A program made the position numbers and the translations under genes. A stretch of DNA of 64,000 nucleotides from positions 2,297,001 to 2,361,000 of the forward strand of contig JALJCO010010476.1 of NCBI GenBank assembly GCA_023101725.1. The letters are read 5' to 3'. Of this stretch, positions 60,831-64,000 are shown piece by piece. How positions within the stretch are numbered: the first letter of the stretch is position 1; each line of letters begins with the position of its first letter. The notes beneath the pieces are model-generated. The model searched no databases. It worked only from the letters and a program-made list of their open reading frames with translations, and had not been told where the DNA came from. The DNA is from Atherinomorus stipes (taxonomy: Eukaryota > Chordata > Actinopteri > Atheriniformes > Atherinidae).

Positions 60831-62942
60831 GGCTATCACATGTCTTTGAACTGTTGAAAGGAAACCAGAAGACCTAAAATAAACACTCACAGACAGAGAT
60901 TAAACAACTCCACATAAAAACACTTAATAAATAAACACTGACTCAGTTCATTTTCTTCTGCAACTTAATAATCATGTTTCACTTTAATTTAGCTTCATCG
61001 GAACAGATGATGACTAAATAAAAAACAGTCTAAACTAACTTCTAGTCCCACAAAGCACATGTAAACTAGCATAAATCTGAAAAAGGCTTAGCACCGTGAC
61101 AAATATTTTACTGATCATTTTTCAGAAGATGATAAATGTACTGTAAATCATTTCCTTCTATCTTTTATAGCACCTCGTGTAAACATGCATTCCAACCCTA
61201 TTTTGTGCAAAGAGTAAAATTTAGAATTAAAGATTCTGATTCATGATTTGTTAATCCTGTTTTTCTTAACAAGCACAAGATGGGGAAATTCCAGCTAACG
61301 TGAAGTTGTTGCATCGTTCTTTTTTGATGGAATATCACTGAATAAACATCTATGAATAAATATTATGCCACTTGCAACTCAATTCAACCACTTGATAAAA
61401 AATTCATCCATTGTTTGGGAATCTCTGACTCGTCTGTCCACCTTTTATTGTTAGACAAATTGAAGTGTGCTCTGGGAGTGAGGCCAGCGGTAAACACAGA
61501 GAATCTATTTAGCCATCCCATTCCAGGGCAGAGAGGAGAGCTGGGTCCTTCAAAGGCAGAGGCAACAATGCGAGTGACACCGGGTCATCCTCCCTCCTCA
61601 CACTCACCTGGCTGATAGAATTGTTCTGGGGGGCAGAAAGTAGGGGTGTATGAAGCACAGCTCTTTCTTTTTTTTTTTGTCATTGCCATATCTTATGATT
61701 GATGGCTCCATGGCCACAGCAAATCTGCCCTTTTTAAATAATTCATGTTGCCCATCGCCATGGACAAGTAGCTTATAACTGGGTTGTTATTTTTTCATTG
61801 ACTGGATAGATCAATACTTTAAAAGACATGGCATAGTCACTAATGAACTACTTAAATGGCTCTCTCTGGAGTGCAAAACAATTTACCCAAAGCAAAGAAA
61901 GAAAACAGTTTTATTGCACTGCATTTTAAAGTTCTACTTCAGGCTGGAGGAAGAGACAAAACAACAGAGATATTTAGTTTCCTTTGATTTTAAAGTGAAC
62001 AGGAGACATTAACCATCTATTCTCACATAGATTTTGATGACGTTTTTGATAGAATTTTTTTTATTCGTTTGTTATCAAAGCAACTTGCAACGTGTCCTGA
62101 GAGTTATTAAGTCCAACTTTGGGTAGAAAAGATCACTTGAAATATGTAAATGCCTCTTCTAATGGAGCAGATTATACTGTCCTCATGTGACTGATAAACT
62201 GTTAATTTATTGTACAATCCAAGACCCCCCAAAGAGAGGAGTCTTCTCTAAAATACTCAAGTAGAAATATGTGTTGTAAATCAAGAGGCCGTTGTTCATT
62301 CCCCTCCAACAAAGTGACAAATTGGGCAAACAATAGTGTTTGAATTCTTATTAAAGTTGATTAATTCATATCATTAGTTCATCTCACAACAGCTCATAAA
62401 ATATACAAAATTAATTTCTTTACTCTGATTAATACATGAAACACTTGAATTAACATCAATAAATCAATATGTGAATCAATTACATTATCATGTTTAAATA
62501 CAGAGCTAATAGTGTGCATTAACTAGCAACGCAGAAGTGATCATATATCATTTGGCATTCTAAAGAGGAAGAGCACGAGAGCATCCTTAAATGATCAACG
62601 ATTAGAAACCCAGCTCTCACTGTTATAGGTCCAACCATATTTGTATTACAGTATGTTGTTATACTGAGCTGTGAATTTTAAAAATCATCCATATACACAA
62701 GAGTTTGATGTAAAGCATGCTTTCTTTAAGCTAAAAAAAAATTTATATAAGACATGAAACACTGATTCTGTAGATTATTTTAGAGTTTTATACTGAAACA
62801 TGGAAGTGGTGTACATTGCATCAAAGGTTTTGAAAATATATCAAATACAATTTATATTTAAGTATGACTTTATTCACTTAATTTCTTTTTTTTTTAAAAA
62901 AGAAAAAAAATCAGCCTCTTTTCCCAACAGGCTTTATGCTTT
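60831..62942. other. Non-coding; possible conserved blocks
   Basis: No exon is recognised. 61340-61760 and 62350-62640 are repeat-poor with several TTAATTCAT/AATCAATT words. T and A runs lie at 61665-61677 and 62886-62910. Confidence 0.3.
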
Positions 62943-63156
62943 AGGCTTTATGCACAGCCCCAGTACTTCCTGAACTTAATACTACACCTTTGTTCCCTGT
63001 CTTAAATGATTAGATGAGCTGATTAATCCAGGTGTGTCTGACCTCAGCAAATGATCAGACACACCTGGATTAATCGGGTCATCCAATCATTTAAGACAGG
63101 AAACAAAGGTACAGCATTAAGTTCAGGAAGTACTGGAGCTGTGCAGAAAGCCCATT
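62943..63156. mobile_element. Palindromic (foldback) MITE, copy 2
   Basis: The arms are reverse complements: left 'aggctttatgcacagcccc', 'agtacttcctgaacttaat', 'gattaatccaggtgtgtctg'; right 'cagacacacctggattaatc', 'attaagttcaggaagtact', 'agctgtgcagaaagccc'. It is related to 1981-2192 in sequence and length (214 against 212 bp). This copy is the better preserved palindrome at its centre. Confidence 0.82.
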
Positions 63157-63841
63157 TATGTTCTTATGAGTAAATGTTGAGTATACTGTGACTACAGAGA
63201 ATACACTTCAGACAAGGTGCTTCATCCAATTTAGAATCAGGAAACTGCCTTGTATAAATGACTGAACAAGCCAGCTGTGAAAAGCATGTCAAGACTTTTT
63301 TGTGGTTGCATCGCAGAGCTGCTCCCTTACAGGGCTGCTGCACAGATGTGTGAGAGGTCCTCTAAACCAGCTGTTGTGCAGATCAGTCAACAGAGTTAAT
63401 GCGACATACTTTACAGAGAGTTACACCACTGCCACAGTGAGCTTTAGGCCTTCAAGGTCTCGCTAATAAACCTGGACCATGTAATGGCTGTCTGATCACT
63501 CAAACGTAGGAGCAGCAGCAACAGGAGGACAAGGAAATGTCACCCAACATGGATAGAAAATGTTCTTCTACCTTTGTTTAAGGTTCATGTGTGCTGAGTT
63601 TGATTGGTTTCTGTGTTTGTGCCAGTACTTGGCTTGTTAGATGTTATATGGGCACCTGGTTTTTTTCTCTTTTTTTTTTTTTTTAACAGTTGGCCTGCAG
63701 GAGAAACTCACTGTCCAATAAAGTCTGAATGGAGCTATTCAGCACTGCAACTTAAGGAGCTGCTTTTTAACTATTCTGAGTCGGAGAATAAAGTTTAAAA
63801 GTATAACGTTTATTGTCATATGCAACAAATATACAGCAGAA
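63157..63841. other. Non-coding, no gene seen
   Basis: Mixed sequence with a T run at 63669-63683. No exon or repeat family is recognised before the SINE. Confidence 0.3.
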
Positions 63842-64000
63842 GGCGGCTGTAGCTCAGGTGACAGAACGTTCATCTGTCAACTGTTGGTTCTAGGCTACAT
63901 GTTGAAGTGTTCTTGGGCAAGACACTGAAGTCCACATTGCCTCCCGAGCTCTGAATGTGTAACATGTTGTGTACAGCGCTTTTAGCGGTGAACATGGGAC
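63842..64000 (+). mobile_element. tRNA-derived SINE, cut by window end
   Basis: The head GGCGGCTGTAGCTCAGGTGA has a clear polymerase III A box. A decayed B box (GTTGGTTCTAGGC) follows near 63883-63895. Then comes the tRNA-unrelated body 'gttgaagtgttcttgggcaa' then 'gacactgaa', a well-known teleost SINE core, and 'cagcgcttttagcgg' near the edge. The 3' tail lies outside the window. Confidence 0.85.

Overview
This window looks like a gene desert from a ray-finned fish, probably a percomorph teleost. The evidence is the repeat content: a tRNA-derived SINE of the teleost type, hAT and piggyBac MITEs of familiar fish families, Tc1/mariner ends, A/T homopolymers and long ATCT and TA/TG microsatellites. 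There is no bacterial or viral gene organisation, and I recognise no protein-coding exon, rRNA, intact tRNA or microRNA. All open frames are short, and the longest ones lie in low-complexity DNA. The species cannot be read from the sequence alone.

Layout. Bases 1-3.7 kb are AT-rich and resemble a long 3'UTR or intron, interrupted by a palindromic MITE (1981-2192). Bases 3.72-5.16 kb are a nested transposon cluster: a hAT element with an exact 8-bp target duplication, a piggyBac-like MITE inside it, and a second hAT MITE abutting it. From about 6 to 15 kb the DNA is mostly repeat-poor and reads like conserved non-coding sequence, with strong candidates near 6.4, 7.7, 9.7, 10.7, 11.6-12.5 and 13.8-14.5 kb. 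At 16.2-17.4 kb a near-identical 300-bp duplication brackets a 544-bp insert that has a 24-bp perfect hairpin and an LTR-like 3' end. Degraded MITEs lie near 18.9 and 20.9-21.5 kb, and a G/C-run block near 22.7 kb.

The second half alternates enhancer-like blocks (25.8-26.5, 27.4-27.8, 31.4-31.75, 33.3-35.5, 42.4-43.9, 48.8-49.7, 51.2, 52.7 and 60.0-60.3 kb) with transposon insertions: a 2.6-kb piggyBac-like element carrying a second MITE (28.2-30.8 kb), a TA-flanked MITE (38.1-38.7), a 'GATGTC' MITE (39.8-40.3), a Tc1-like relic (45.4-45.9), an AT-rich MITE (46.1-46.7), a hAT composite (55.8-56.2), a Tc1-type terminus (60.8), a second copy of the palindromic MITE (62.9-63.2) and a SINE running off the right edge. 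A 0.6-kb G+T-skewed tract lies at 53.5-54.1 kb.

Together this is what is expected of a regulatory gene desert, or a very large intron, around a developmental gene outside the window. The conserved-element calls are inferences from composition and motifs and need a cross-species alignment. I found no new gene system. The best structural leads are the 16.2-17.4 kb duplication, the three-layer insertion at 3.7-5.2 kb, the paired palindromic MITEs and the unexplained GT-skewed tract.
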